Below, one piece after another: positions 47,301 through 58,529 of a DNA stretch of 64,000 bases. The DNA lies in NCBI RefSeq assembly GCF_030272615.1, contig NC_081415.1, positions 513,670,534 through 513,734,533 on the forward strand. The letters run 5' to 3'. Within the stretch, counting starts at the first letter, position 1; every line of letters begins with the position of its first letter. The stretch comes from Cryptomeria japonica (lineage: Eukaryota > Streptophyta > Pinopsida > Cupressales > Cupressaceae). The notes below the pieces were generated by a model that was given only the letters and a program-made list of their open reading frames with translations, ran no database searches and was not told the origin of the DNA. The position numbers and the translations under genes are program-made.

Positions 47301-48425
47301 AGTCATACTTTCTTGGTGTGCAAATAGAGACTTGAATATCACAACCTAACATGAAAAGAGACTTGAAAATTACTTTCTTCATTTGGTGACACCATCTTCA
47401 ATTGTTGTGAAAATTTATTATTAGTCATACTTTCTTGGTGCACAAATGGAGACTTGAAAATCACAACCCAATATAGAGAGAGACTTTTTCTTATCATTCA
47501 AATTATATTTTCTTTGGTGTGTCTACTCTATTTAGAATAAAATAATTTCACATTTAAAATAACATAATTTTTCATTGTTCACAATAATGATTAGTACACA
47601 CTTATATTCTTGTATCTTTTTTTCATTAAATACTATTAAATTCAACCATAAGCATCTTGTCAAATTTATAATATATATACCTTTTTCCAAAACATAGAAA
47701 GTCAAAGTTTTCATAGCATGCAATAAATATTTGTTGACTTTTAAAAATTTATTTAATTTAGTTTTTTTCGGTGTACCTACCATGCATTGAATTCATTTTT
47801 AATTTTGGCTTTGACAACAATACTTAAAAATATAGAATTGAGTGATGGTTCCAATAGTTCCTAATGTCACATAAGAAAAAGGAGTATCAATGTAAAGTTG
47901 AAATTTTAGCACACATAGTTTCAAAGTGAACAATATCATTAATTTTTCTACTATTTGAAATAATAAAAAGAAAAAGAAAAAATCTATATATCAAATGTTC
48001 ATTAACATAAATCAATAGAAAAATACTAAAACAAATATTTTTCAAATTATTAAATAAGAAAATTAAATATAAATGAGAATATTGATGAGATTTTTGCTTT
48101 TTTTTTTATTGAATATATTTATTTTTATTAATTTTTAATTGGCAATAAAGTACATTTTCAAAACATTGGTTGTACAACCACCATAAATTAATGAAAATAT
48201 CATAATTTTTAAAAAAAAAATTAACCTTCAAAATAATTGTATGTAGATTGATGTCAAATTAATTTATTTTTCTAAAAAACCTAAAAATAAAAAAGTTATT
48301 AAAGTTTAACTGAATCTCAGTATTTTAGGTTTAAGTACCACTTTTGATTAATAAATAATGCAAAAATAGTAAAAATAATTTGATCACTATGAAATTTACA
48401 TTTTTGAAATCAAGACACTAAGAAC
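44351..48425. other. AT-rich intergenic DNA
   Basis: No convincing coding sequence on either strand; the frames present are short and of low-complexity composition. The one clear structure is the imperfect tandem duplication at 47264-47476. Confidence 0.6.
47264..47476. repeat. Imperfect tandem duplication (about 122-bp period)
   Basis: 47264-47355 and 47386-47476 share caattgttg, tagtcatactttcttggtg and gagacttgaa blocks in the same order. Confidence 0.75.
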
Positions 48426-48610
48426 TCTAATGGTTTTTGTTTCATCAAAAAATTCAATCAGGAAAGCCCCCAAAAAATTAGGCCAAGGCACAAATTTGAT
48501 ATACTTTTGCCTTAACCATTTTTATGGAGGTCCAAGCATAGAATTGGTCCCACCAAGCCTAACCCAAAGCCAAAACCAAGGCAGAGGGTTGTTTCTCGCT
48601 CCACCTTTTC

Positions 48611-48735
48611 TGAAACAGGCGCCCGTTATTTGAAATTCAAAAAATGGGCGCCCGTTTTGCTTTGTACCATTGAAAGTGAAACAGGCGCCCATTTTTCAAA
48701 AACGTGTACCCGATTTGAAAACTGGCACCCATGAT
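48611..48735. repeat. Cluster of aggcgcccg / gggcgcccg motifs
   Basis: Five spaced, partly palindromic copies: aaacaggcgcccgttatttg, aatgggcgcccgttttgc, aaacaggcgcccatttttc and two weaker ones (gtgtacccgattt, ctggcacccatg). They stand out in AT-rich DNA. Several are followed by t-runs and tgaaa. Confidence 0.65.
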
Positions 48736-48739
48736 GATT

Positions 48740-49669
48740 GCTAAACAAACAAACAAAAATTGCATACAACAAATACATACATATTCCTAAATTCTATCTG
48801 GACTAAAATGGTTTGAAATTATCATCAAATACACATGATTAAAATCTTAATCAAAAACCAAAAGATTCTACTTAAATCACATTTTCAAACAACCAAAGTT
48901 TTTGATTAGAATAAATAGGTTTTGAGAGGACCGGAAACCCCATACAACAGGTTTGAAGGGACCTTAAACCCTCAAAAATCACACAGATCCGGAACCAACA
49001 ATGGGATGCTGCAAGCAAATAGATCAAAGACACCCAACAACCAACACTAAACAAACACCAACGAGATTACAAAGATAGAACAATACAAGCCATGCTGGTA
49101 GTTCCAACTGATCTAAAACAACTAGTAGATCTCCAAGACAGAGAACAAGGGTTTGTCTGGCACCCTCAACCAACAAATAGGGTTTTCCCATAACGAGCAA
49201 GAAGAAGCCAGACACCACCCATTGACTGAACAAAATGTACCTTCCAACACAATACCTTTCCACCTCTATAGGACAAGGAACCACCTTAATAGGAGTTGAA
49301 AGGAGAGAAATCAACAACTGAATGAGCCAAGCATCACACCTTAAAACAAAGTCCAACAACCAAGAGAATAACCCATAATGCATAGCTGGAAAATAAGGTT
49401 TTGAGAAGGCTCACAAAACCATGAATATATAGAGAGGCCTCAACCTGAAAGACTCCATACGAACAAGCTCCACCAAAATCTCCACCTGAATAAGAAAAGA
49501 GGGATAGAGACGCAACCAAAATTACCTTTAGCATTAAACTGAATATAATTTAAAGAAAACCCCTGGCCACGAAATAAACAACGATGACAGTAGAAACGTT
49601 GAAAATTCTCGGCCGTCAAACAAAGTGTTCTCCGACTGAAAGGAAAAAGAGGAGGAAGAAAGATGGGCT
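48740..49669 (-). other. 3' flank of the DUF247 gene
   Basis: The sequence is less AT-rich than the spacer before it and has long but uncharacteristic minus-strand frames. It probably includes the 3' untranslated region of the DUF247 gene. I see no clear polyadenylation signal and no second gene. Confidence 0.4.
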
Positions 49670-51259
49670 TCAAGAGGAAGAGGAATAGCGGTCACAAGTG
49701 AAAAAAAGACAGAAAGATTGCGCCACTGTCATCATAATTAGCAGCACGGCAACCATGGACCCAGCAAGCAGCCATGGCTTGGAAAAATAAGCGGTTACGA
49801 ACTCACTCCAGAGTTTCTTGTACTTTCTTCTTGTATACATATGCAATCCTATTCTGACGCCATCAATTGCTTTGCAGCCCTGGACATGGGTAATTCCTTT
49901 AGCCAGAATGAAAAGGTCCGCCACTTGTTTGTTGCTGCCAAGGAAATTGTGAAGCACCTCTGCGTTTCTTAACACTGCAATATCCTCTTCGTGGTCTATC
50001 AGCTCATCCATAAGCAACGCAAACTGAGTCATTGGTTTCGTACCATACCCTCTAACGCCAACTTCCATAGCAAGAAAGCTTCCCATCACTAATTGTAACT
50101 GCGACGTGATCCTGAATTGTGGTAAGTACAACGTTGATGTTTTCTCATCAAATCTTATCCATCGAATGGCTGAACAATAATCCATCGATCTTGTTGGATC
50201 TTGCGAGACTGCCCTTTTTATATCTTCAAAGAGAACTGGCTGGATCTTCACTCCACCGCGCACGAGGTCCATTGCTGTTGGGAGCTTCAGATAAACCATA
50301 TCGACCGCGTTGCCAGGGCTCTTATTTGAGGAGGAATCGAACAAACAAAGATTAGACCAACGTCTACAAATGGCTTTCATTGAACCAAAGCATTTCTCCA
50401 AGCAGATCTGCATGCGATTAGGAGAAGAAGGCGGTGAGTCTAGCAGTTCCTCGACATCCCAGCCCACCATGGAGCGGTAGACTACTTCGAGGACATGTTT
50501 CTTACAATACATGTTGTAAGAAATTCTAGTTTTCCACATGAAAACTTCATGTCGGGTTGCACGCCAAAGCAGCATGCTCATTAAGTTTTCTACTTTTTGT
50601 TTTGCGGCTTCTGCAGAACCCATCTGAAATCTAAGGAGATCCTTCAAAACCCACAAAGGTATTTGGTTTTCAAATAAAAATATATCAGTCATTAGTCTTT
50701 CTCTCATGGGGTTTTGAAGATCAACATCAAAAACTGCATCATACTTCCACTTAAATGCACTCTCTTCTTCGTAAGAATATTGGACATACTCAAATTCAGA
50801 TACTTGTGTTTCATATGAATCCTGAGCATTCCTGTTAAGTTTTATATAATTAACAAGAAATTCATAAACAAAACATGCATCCCTGGTGACCATCCACGCC
50901 AGTTCTATAGAAGTAAGGGGAATATGTTCACCATAGAACTTTCTTATCTTGTTATCCTTGAGCAGTATGCGCTTTTCAACAATTGACTTGATAGAAAAAT
51001 GTGGATTACTCCTCTGGATCCTCTTTTGCATCCTTTGAACCGCCTCAGATTTGGTGTTCTCCATGCCCTGCAGCTCCTTTTTCCCATAATGAAAAGGGCC
51101 GATGGAAACAAGATGTGGACTGTACAAATGGTCTTTGGAGTCTCGCGGGAGCCTTGGCACTCGGAAGATCTGAGCAGGGCTTACATCGTGCACATCCTCT
51201 TCGTTAATTGTCAGCTCATACCCAACTTGAATTACACAGCTGCTCTCTACCATTGTCAT
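49670..51259 (-). CDS. DUF247 domain protein (UPF0481-type), intact single-exon gene
   Basis: A 529-codon frame from ATG 51259 to TGA 49672-49670. It has the hallmarks of plant DUF247 proteins: an N-terminal IFRVPRLPRD and HLVSIGPFHYGKKEL, the DACFVYEFLVNY segment, LFENQIPLWVLKDL in the middle, LPTAMDLVRGGVKI, the LYLPQFRI region, and a single C-terminal membrane segment at about 496-519 (WLLAGSMVAVLLIMMTV) with a short Ser-rich tail. Length and absence of introns are typical. A second ATG lies two codons downstream. The family is plasma-membrane associated and poorly understood; in grasses DUF247 proteins serve as self-incompatibility determinants. No such role can be read from this sequence. 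It is the only intact host gene here and has no in-frame lesion, unlike all surrounding DNA. Confidence 0.95.
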   Translation of the reverse strand: MTMVESSCVIQVGYELTINEEDVHDVSPAQIFRVPRLPRDSKDHLYSPHLVSIGPFHYGKKELQGMENTKSEAVQRMQKRIQRSNPHFSIKSIVEKRILLKDNKIRKFYGEHIPLTSIELAWMVTRDACFVYEFLVNYIKLNRNAQDSYETQVSEFEYVQYSYEEESAFKWKYDAVFDVDLQNPMRERLMTDIFLFENQIPLWVLKDLLRFQMGSAEAAKQKVENLMSMLLWRATRHEVFMWKTRISYNMYCKKHVLEVVYRSMVGWDVEELLDSPPSSPNRMQICLEKCFGSMKAICRRWSNLCLFDSSSNKSPGNAVDMVYLKLPTAMDLVRGGVKIQPVLFEDIKRAVSQDPTRSMDYCSAIRWIRFDEKTSTLYLPQFRITSQLQLVMGSFLAMEVGVRGYGTKPMTQFALLMDELIDHEEDIAVLRNAEVLHNFLGSNKQVADLFILAKGITHVQGCKAIDGVRIGLHMYTRRKYKKLWSEFVTAYFSKPWLLAGSMVAVLLIMMTVAQSFCLFFTCDRYSSSS

Positions 51260-51785
51260 TTCATCGCTTCCTTTGTGTGCAGTGGATGTATCACGTCAAT
51301 AGGCAATTACTTTTCATCAAATTTACAATACTCTCAGTGACCACATATTTGTGGAGACTTTCCCAGATATATCTGGAGAGTTTATTTTGTCATTGACAAG
51401 CTAATTATGGTAAAGAAGAACAAAGGAATACACTTAGACAAATCTGTTTTGTGAAGAAGAATACATTATACTGTACGGTCAGACTTAACCTACACATTAT
51501 AATCTTTGGTCTATCCAGTCTATTCAGTTTTTTCAACTAATTGACAAAGCTGGATAAACAATACCTTAATTTCTTACTTCACAACACGTTAAATTTTGAC
51601 TTTGTATGTAACTAATTAACTTCTCTAACTCGATTATGTCAGTTTATTTTCCCATAAATTTTCTGGCAGTCGGCAGTTGCAATACCAAAGTCTGAACTTT
51701 TGAACAGGGCTTGGACCTCTACTAAAGCTTCTGTAATATTCTTCTTGGGGGATAGGTGATGAAAGAAACTATTGTGTTCTCTTTC
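51260..51785 (-). promoter_or_regulatory. Upstream region of the DUF247 gene
   Basis: This is 526 bp between the start codon and copia element E5. It contains a perfect 14-bp palindrome, ccagatatatctgg, at 51363-51376, about 105 bp before the ATG. The TATAT core could serve as a TATA-type element, but I see no textbook TATA box. E5 separates the gene from any farther promoter elements. Confidence 0.4.
51781..51785. repeat. Probable target-site duplication of E5, left (ctttc)
   Basis: ctttc before the 5' LTR versus ctctc after the 3' LTR (57147-57151): one mismatch, compatible with an old C-to-T change. Confidence 0.6.
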
Positions 51786-52384
51786 TGTTAGTTTGTTAGC
51801 TTGGATAGCTGTTTGTCCATTTGCTAAATAATTAGTAAATAACTGTTTGCTAACAAATGTAGTTAGAGTTCAAACAGTTCTTATTAATTATTTGACTCTT
51901 TTTAGAAACTTCTAGCAACCAATTTGTTTAGTTGTTTTAATCTCAGCCGTTGATTGAGAATTAATCTCGGCCGTTGGTTTTCCAACGAGAGTAGTATATG
52001 TCAGTGGGCATTTGGAAAACAATGAATGAATGAATTGTGTGAAGACCTTGCAGTGTTAGCAAGGGCACAGTGATAGCGTTGGGATAGTAGCGGGGTGGAA
52101 TCTCAGTAAGAGAAATTGGGAGGTCGTCGAAGCTTTGCTAGTAATAGGCAAGCAATATTTGTATCTCTTGATTTGCTATAGTTAATATATATTCCTCATC
52201 TGCAGTACTGGTTTTCCCTTAGGGGTTTTTCCAGGGACAATTGTCCGAACATATTGTGTTCATTGTTTTGTGCATTTATATGAGTTTGTGAAATTACAGT
52301 TTTGTTATTTTCCAATATTTGTTGCTCAAACAATCTATCAAAGATAGGAGGATACTAATCAGTAATTGTAATAGATTTTTCACA
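51786..52384 (+). repeat. 5' LTR of E5
   Basis: Starts TGTTAGTTTGTTAGCTTGG and ends GATTTTTCACA. Where the 3' LTR has tatataaggg, this copy reads tatatgtcag with a small deletion, so its TATA box is lost. A short perfect hairpin (cgttgg-tttt-ccaacg) lies just upstream of that position. Confidence 0.93.
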
Positions 52385-52396
52385 TGGTATCAGAAC
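52385..52396 (+). other. primer-binding site of E5
   Basis: tggtatcagaac, one base from the Met-tRNA complement, starts right at the LTR end. Confidence 0.88.
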
Positions 52397-52497
52397 TAAG
52401 TTAAGGGTAGAAGAGATTTACCCTAGGCGAAGGAAACTGAGGGTTTATAAAACCTAGTTTGACCTCTTTAGAATTTTTATTTGCTTTAACTTTTGAG

Positions 52498-55400
52498 ATG
52501 GCCTTAGTTGGTTTAAGAGATCAGGACAGATTGGATGGAGCCTCTAATTTTGGTGTCTGGAAAGCCAGAATTTCTTTATTGCTAGAAGTGAATGGTATCA
52601 AGGAATATGTTACCACTATTGTGACTGTACCTTCAGATGCAACACAGCTTGTAGCATATAAGAAGGATGATTCCAAGGCAAGGAGGCTAATCCTTGATGG
52701 TGTCAAGGACCATATAGTTCCACATATTGCAGAGTTAGATACTGCAAAGAAGATGTGGGATGCCATTATGAATATGTACCAGAATGCTACCACTAATCGG
52801 AAGTTGATTCTTAGAGAGAAGCTGAGGAATACCCAAATGAATAAAGGAGAAGAAGTGACGAGTTACCTCACCAGACTTAGACTTGTCAAGGATGAATTAG
52901 CGGCTGTTGGAGAAAACCAAGTGATGATGAGCTGGTTCGGATAGCCCTAAATGGGTTTTATAAGCAATGTGATGTCTTTGTTCAAGTTGTTAATGGATGA
53001 GACACCTTACCAAGTTGGGATCGACTTTGGAGTGACTTCACTCAGGAGGAGCTTAGACTAAGCCTTGTCAATGGAGCCAACAATAAGAGTCAAAAAAGTG
53101 AGGCAGAATAGGAGAACGTTGCCCTAGCGGGTAAAGGAAAAGCAAAGAAGGGGTCCAACAAAGGATCAAATTCACAAGGTGAGAAGAAGAAGAAAGACTT
53201 GTTGAAGATCAAGTGCTACAGCTATCACGAGTTTGGCCACTATGTCAGCGATTGCCCAGAAAGGAAGAAGAATGACAAGAAAGGCAAGAAACAAGTTGCA
53301 ACTTTAGCAAGTGCAGATGAGCTCTCAAATTGAATGGAAGATGAGTTTGCACTCATAGCGTGTATGGTTAGCTCAACCTCATAGAGTGTTTGGTAGGTAG
53401 ATAGTGGGGCGTCATTTCATATGACAGGAGTTAGAGAATACATCTCTAGTTATAAGGAGGAGAGCACCAGAATCTAGATCTCTATGGGAAACATGTCCAA
53501 ATTCAACTCAGTTGGGAAAGGGACTGTTCATTTTCAGAGGGAGAATGGCAAGATGATTCCTCTTCATGATGTGTTGCATGTTCTAGGCTTAGGGATGAAT
53601 TTGATTTCCGTATCTATCCTTCAAGACAAAGGGTACAATGTACTCTTTAGAGGGGCACATGTATTGATTAAGCATAAGGATTGGAAATCACCCATAGCTA
53701 TTAGAGTTAGGAGTGGTCGACTTTATAGGTTGCAGTTTGATACTCCTAAGGCACTCATGAGCAACAGTAATCCTAGAGATCTTGGAGAGCTATGTCATAG
53801 GAGGATGGGCCATATACATCATGGAGCACTTAAATTGCTTCATGAGACTGTGATAAGTGTTCCAGAGGTGAGCACAGAGCACGATGATGTATGTAAGGGA
53901 TGTGTGCTGGGGAAGTTTGCAAAAGCATCTTTTCTAAGGAGTGACACTCGATTTGAGAGTGTTCTTGATCTAGTACATTCAGATGTATGTGGACCAATGT
54001 CGATGAAATCTCTCAGAGGGTATGAGTAATTTAGTACTTTTACTGATGATTTCTCCAAGAAGACCTGGATATACTTCTTGAAGACCAATGATGAGAGTTT
54101 TCAGTCGCTTCCAAGAGTTCAAGGCTCTTGTGGAGAACTCAACAGGAAGGAAGATAAAGGTTCTTCAGTCAGACAATGGAGGCAAGTACAAAGGGAATGA
54201 ATTCCAAGAGTTTTGTACCAAGGAAGGAATCAAGAGAGAGTGGATTGTTCCTTACAACACGCAATAGAATGGGGTTGCTGAGAGTAAGAATCAATCCATA
54301 TCAGAGGCAACAAGGGCTATGCTACATGATCAGGACCTGCCCCGCTACTTATGGGCAGAAGCATGTAGTACGACAGTATACATACAAAATAGGGTTTCAC
54401 ATAAGTTGCTAGGGAAGATGACACCAGAGGAAGCTTTCATTGGGAAGAAGCCAGATGTTAGTCACTTCAGGATCTTTGGGAGTTTTGCATATTGTTACAT
54501 TCCAAAGGATACACATACCAAGTTAGATCAGACTGCAGAAAGAGGGTACTTTGTGGGGTACAGTGAAACCTCAAAGGCACATCGGATATTCATTTCAGGG
54601 ACCAGGCGGATTATTGTTCGACATCATGTCAAGTTCATGGAGGACAATGCATTTAGAAGGTCCAAAGATTTGCCAGTAGATTATCAGAGTGAGTAGCCAA
54701 CACAAGCTCCAAGGATCACTCAACCGAATAAAGGTCAGCAAAGCTCTAGTATAGTTACTAGTACAAGCATAGGCTCAGGAGGTGAGAGTTCTCAGAGTAT
54801 GGAGCAATAGGTGCAAGAAGAGATGCATCAAGAAGACATGCAGGTTGATATTTCATCTTCTACAGTTGGTAGCAACAACTGTAAGGTTCAACAGACACAA
54901 AGAAATACTTAGGAGTTAGTGGGTACTGCTAGGAGGAGTAGTAGACAATGGAAACAACCAGTCAAGTTTGATGACTATGTTGCATTAGTTAGTTAGTTGG
55001 TAGATAGTGAACCTTCTAGCTATCAGGAGGCTACACAACATCAAGTGTGGCAAGATGCTATGGTTGAGGAGTATACTTCAATTATGCAAAATGATGTTTG
55101 GGAGGTAGTGCCTAGACCAACGGATAGAGTTGATCAAGCATGGTGCAGATGGTAGCATCAAGAAATACAAGGCAAGATTTGTGGAAAAAGGGTTCTCTCA
55201 GAAGGAGGGAATAGACTATGAGGAGACATTTGCTCCAGTTGCCAGGTATACTTCTATATGAGCTGTAATCTCAATTTCAGCACAAATGGGATGGCAGATC
55301 CATCAAATGGATGTCAAGACAGCGTTCCTCAATGGTGAGTTGAAAGAGGAGGTATACATAGAACAACCAGAAGGCTTTGTAGCACACAGCAAAGAGACCC

Positions 55401-56530
55401 ACGTGTGTAGATTAAAGAGAGCTTTGTACAGACTCAAGCAGGCTCCCAGAGCATGGTATGAATGCATTGATAGTTACTTGCAGGAAATGGGCTTTGTGAA
55501 GAGTGAGGCGGATGTTAATCTCTACTACTTGGTGGTTGGGGGTGAGATTCTCATTCTTGTTCTATATGTGGATGACTTATTTCCTACAAGTTCACTAGGG
55601 CTCATAGAAGAGTGCAAGAGGGACCTTGCAACAAAGCTTGAGATGAAGGATTTGGGACTAATGCACTACTTTCTAGGCATGGAGGTATGACAGACATATG
55701 GAGAGATTTTCCTTGGACAAGGGAAATATTGCATTGAAATCTTGAAAAGGTTCAGGATGGAAGATTGCAAAGCCATGTCTACACCTATGATCATGAATTG
55801 GAGGAAGGTAGATACATCCAGGGAGAAGGATGTAGATCCCACATTATTTAGGCAGTTGATTGGTTCTCTCATGTATTTGGTCAACACCAAGTCAGATATA
55901 GCTTTTGCAGTTAACTCTCTTAGTCAGTTCATGGTTGAACCAAAGGGAGTGCATTAGACAATGACAAAGCATGTGCTATGTTATTTGCGAGGTACAATCG
56001 AGTATGGGATTAGATATGCTTAAGGTGAAGGAATCAGGTTGATGGGCTATACTGACATAGATTGGGCAGGCAGTATAATAGACAAGAGGAGTACTTCAGG
56101 GTGTTGTTTTAGTCTGGGATCAGGAGTTGTCTCTTGGTCTGGTAGGAAGCAGAAGTCTGTGGCTCTGAGTTCTGTAGAGTCGGAATACATAGCAGCTAGC
56201 ATGGCAACATGTGAAGCTGTATGGCTTCGGAAGTTGCTAGTTGCCTTGTTTGGTCAGAAGGTGGAGACTACAGTGATACACTGCAACAATCAAAGTTGCA
56301 TTAAGTTGACTGAGAATCTGATGTTTCATGATAGGTCGAAACATATGGACATCAGGTATCACTTCATCAGAGATTGTGTATAGTGTGGAGTTGTTCAGCT
56401 ACAGTTTATACCTATAGATCAACAGGTAGCAGACATTCTAACAAAGGCATTGGGGAAGGCGAAATTCATCTTCTTGAGAGAGAAGTTGGGTGTCATGCAA
56501 AATAGCTTCCTCGCTAAGAGGGAGTGTTAG
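52498..56530 (+). pseudogene. gag-pol polyprotein of copia element E5
   Basis: Gag starts at ATG 52498 (MALVGLRDQDRLDGASNF). A frameshift near 52925 precedes a zinc knuckle at 53214 that reads CYSYHEFGHYVSDC: the second Cys is now Tyr. Protease near 53400 has VDSGASFHM. Integrase includes CHRRMGHIHHGALKLL, DLVHSDVCGPM and QSDNGGKYKGNEF, with another frameshift near 54105. RT shows [20 protein letters not shown] and an intact YVDD near 55566. RNase H at 56039-56460 has YTDIDWAGS, LSSVESEYIAAS and KHMDIRYHFI. The frame ends at TAG 56528-56530, inside the first bases of the 3' LTR. A deletion around 55135 removes part of the RT start. Confidence 0.9.
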
Positions 56531-57146
56531 TTTGTTAGTTTGTTAGCTTTACAGCTGCTTGTCCATTTGCTAAATAATTAGTAAATAATTGTTTGCTAAC
56601 AAATATAGTAAGAGTTCAAACAATTCTTATTAATTATTTGACTCCTTTTAGAAACTTCTAGCAACCAACTTGGTTAGGGTTGTTCAGTTGTTTTAATCTC
56701 AGTCATTGATTGAGAATTAATCTCAGCCATTGTTTTTCCAATGAGAGTAGTATATAAGGGGGTTAGGGGGCATTTGGAAAACAATGAATGAATGAATTGT
56801 GTGAAGAACTTGCAGTGTTAGGAAGGGCGCAGTGATAGCATTGGGATAGTAGCGGGGTGGAATCTTAGCAAAAGAAATTGGGAGGTTGTCGAAGCTCTAC
56901 CAGTAATAGGCAAGCAATATTTGTATCTCTTGATTTGTTGTAGTTAATATATATTCCTCATCTGCATTACTATTTTTCCCTTAGGGGTTTTTCCAAGGAC
57001 AATTGTCCGGAAATATTGTGTTCATTGTGTTGCGCATTTATATGAGTTTGTGAAATTACAGTTGTGTTATTTTCCAATATTTGTTGCTCAAATAATCTAT
57101 CAAAGATAGGAAGATAATAATCAGTAATTGTAATAGATTTTTCACA
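56525..57146 (+). repeat. 3' LTR of E5
   Basis: Follows the purine tract aagagggag (56516-56524) and ends GATTTTTCACA. It keeps a clear TATA box, tatataag at 56751-56758. Confidence 0.93.
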
Positions 57147-57582
57147 CTCTCGCATTCTCAAGAAATAATATCATCAATTCATTGACCTCTTGAAAGAGAA
57201 ATATGACCAAGTCTTACCTTGTTAAAATTAATTTCTCCCATGTGAACAAAATCTGATTTTAAAATCAGATGGAGATAAGATTGTCAGGCTATGTTCTTCA
57301 TCATCTTTACTGACATATCAATCTGGTGTTTATCTTCTCTTAACTTGCCATGCATTGCAAGGATGGAAACTGCCTCACCGCAGCTAAAAAATAAAGTTGC
57401 CTTTAGAAGCCAATGCAAATACGTGATATTGGAAAGAGTTATGTATCTGCCTATGTATTATGGTCTAAGTTTATATTTTATTTTGTGGGCCATACTAAGA
57501 CTTCTGTTTCGTTCTATTTATTTTGAATTGGGTTTTGAATCTCTCCCGCCGAATTCTTTTCCCACGCATTTGCATTTCAATA
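57147..57582. other. Unassigned spacer between E5 and the inverted-repeat element
   Basis: No certain gene. It contains a perfect 20-bp palindrome atctgattttaaaatcagat at 57251-57270 and the 27-bp word shared with 43531-43557. A plus-strand frame across it is probably chance. Confidence 0.5.
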
Positions 57583-58529
57583 TAGGGGAGAGGGACCAGT
57601 AGTTGTACGGGGTCCAATAGTTGTTATAGCAACTGTGCATATAATATCCAATCTTGCCACATAGTTATACTATATAATGTAAATAAATAATCCACATGTA
57701 AATTAAAAAATTGCCAAATGTTGATCAAAATGGACCAATACTTGAACATAAGAGAACTTATAAATGTTATATTAAAAAGGCATAAATACACTAATTAACA
57801 AGTGAAATAGATATTTTTTGTTTCAAATAAAATATCATAGCTATCCACTATAAGTGTGTCATTTATAAAATAAGATACTCACTTAAACAAGTACTGTTAT
57901 CATAGTGTAAAAATATTATTCTTATGTGTACAACTATTGGGGTAGCAATGTATATGCTTTGGACTATTTCATATTAGTAATTTGTCTTATCACAAATATA
58001 AAAGGTGAACACAATAAATACCTTGTTTTTCTCCATGAAATGTGAGGGATTGTCCAAAGATTTAAGTGTTCAACAATTGGTTCTTTTGTGTTCATATGAG
58101 TTTTATTTTATATCAGAAAATGTTGTTTTGTGTTCAACTATTGGTCCTTTGGTGTTGGATATAAAAGTTAGAGATAACACACATTTATGATTACTAATAG
58201 GCATTTGGTCCACTTAAGTTTCATATAAGTTATATTTTACATAAAAATACGATATTATATTAATTACAAATGATATTTTTTTATTCAACAACTAGGGATT
58301 TTTAGATCAAGTTTTCTTCAAATCTTTAAAAAGTCAATTTTTTGACACTTTGCACTAGAGGTGTTATTTTGACGACTTGCCTAATGAGTCACGCCTTCAA
58401 ACCTTAGTTGTAGATAGTTAAGTGTCCATATATTTCTAAAAAAAAATGGAGGTCTTACGATATTCCATGTGACGGCACGGCTACATGTTGATGAAGTTAG
58501 CCCTAACGACTACTGGTCCCTCTCCCCTA
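57583..58529. mobile_element. Non-autonomous DNA transposon candidate with terminal inverted repeats
   Basis: The left end ggggagagggaccagtagt (57585-57603) is the exact reverse complement of actactggtccctctcccc at 58509-58527 over 19 bp. TA flanks both ends (57583-57584, 58528-58529), a possible TA target duplication. Inside, a word close to ggaccaatagttg occurs repeatedly: 57611, 57731, 57931 (inverted), 58071 (inverted) and 58136 (inverted), besides the two ends. The 0.95-kb body is AT-rich with no transposase frame. Size and ends fit a large MITE; superfamily uncertain (Tc1/Mariner-like by TA, Harbinger-like by the G-rich start). Confidence 0.75.

Larger units (their letters stand above)
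51786..57146 (+). mobile_element. E5: Ty1/copia element, full length, inactive
   Basis: LTRs of 599 and 622 bp, a primer-binding site, gag-protease-integrase-RT-RNase H in copia order and a near-matching target duplication define a 5.36-kb element. It lies about 0.5 kb upstream of the DUF247 start codon, on the opposite strand. Several frameshifts and about a dozen stops, mostly TAG, make it inactive. LTR divergence of several percent makes it older than E4. Confidence 0.93.

Noticed and set aside
49024-49673. Hydrophobic minus-strand frames downstream of DUF247
   Set aside because: No start context, domain or repeat of composition; more likely 3' untranslated or flanking DNA read in frame.
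50119-51396. Plus-strand frames opposite the DUF247 gene
   Set aside because: They are antisense shadows of a well-supported family member and have no domain features.
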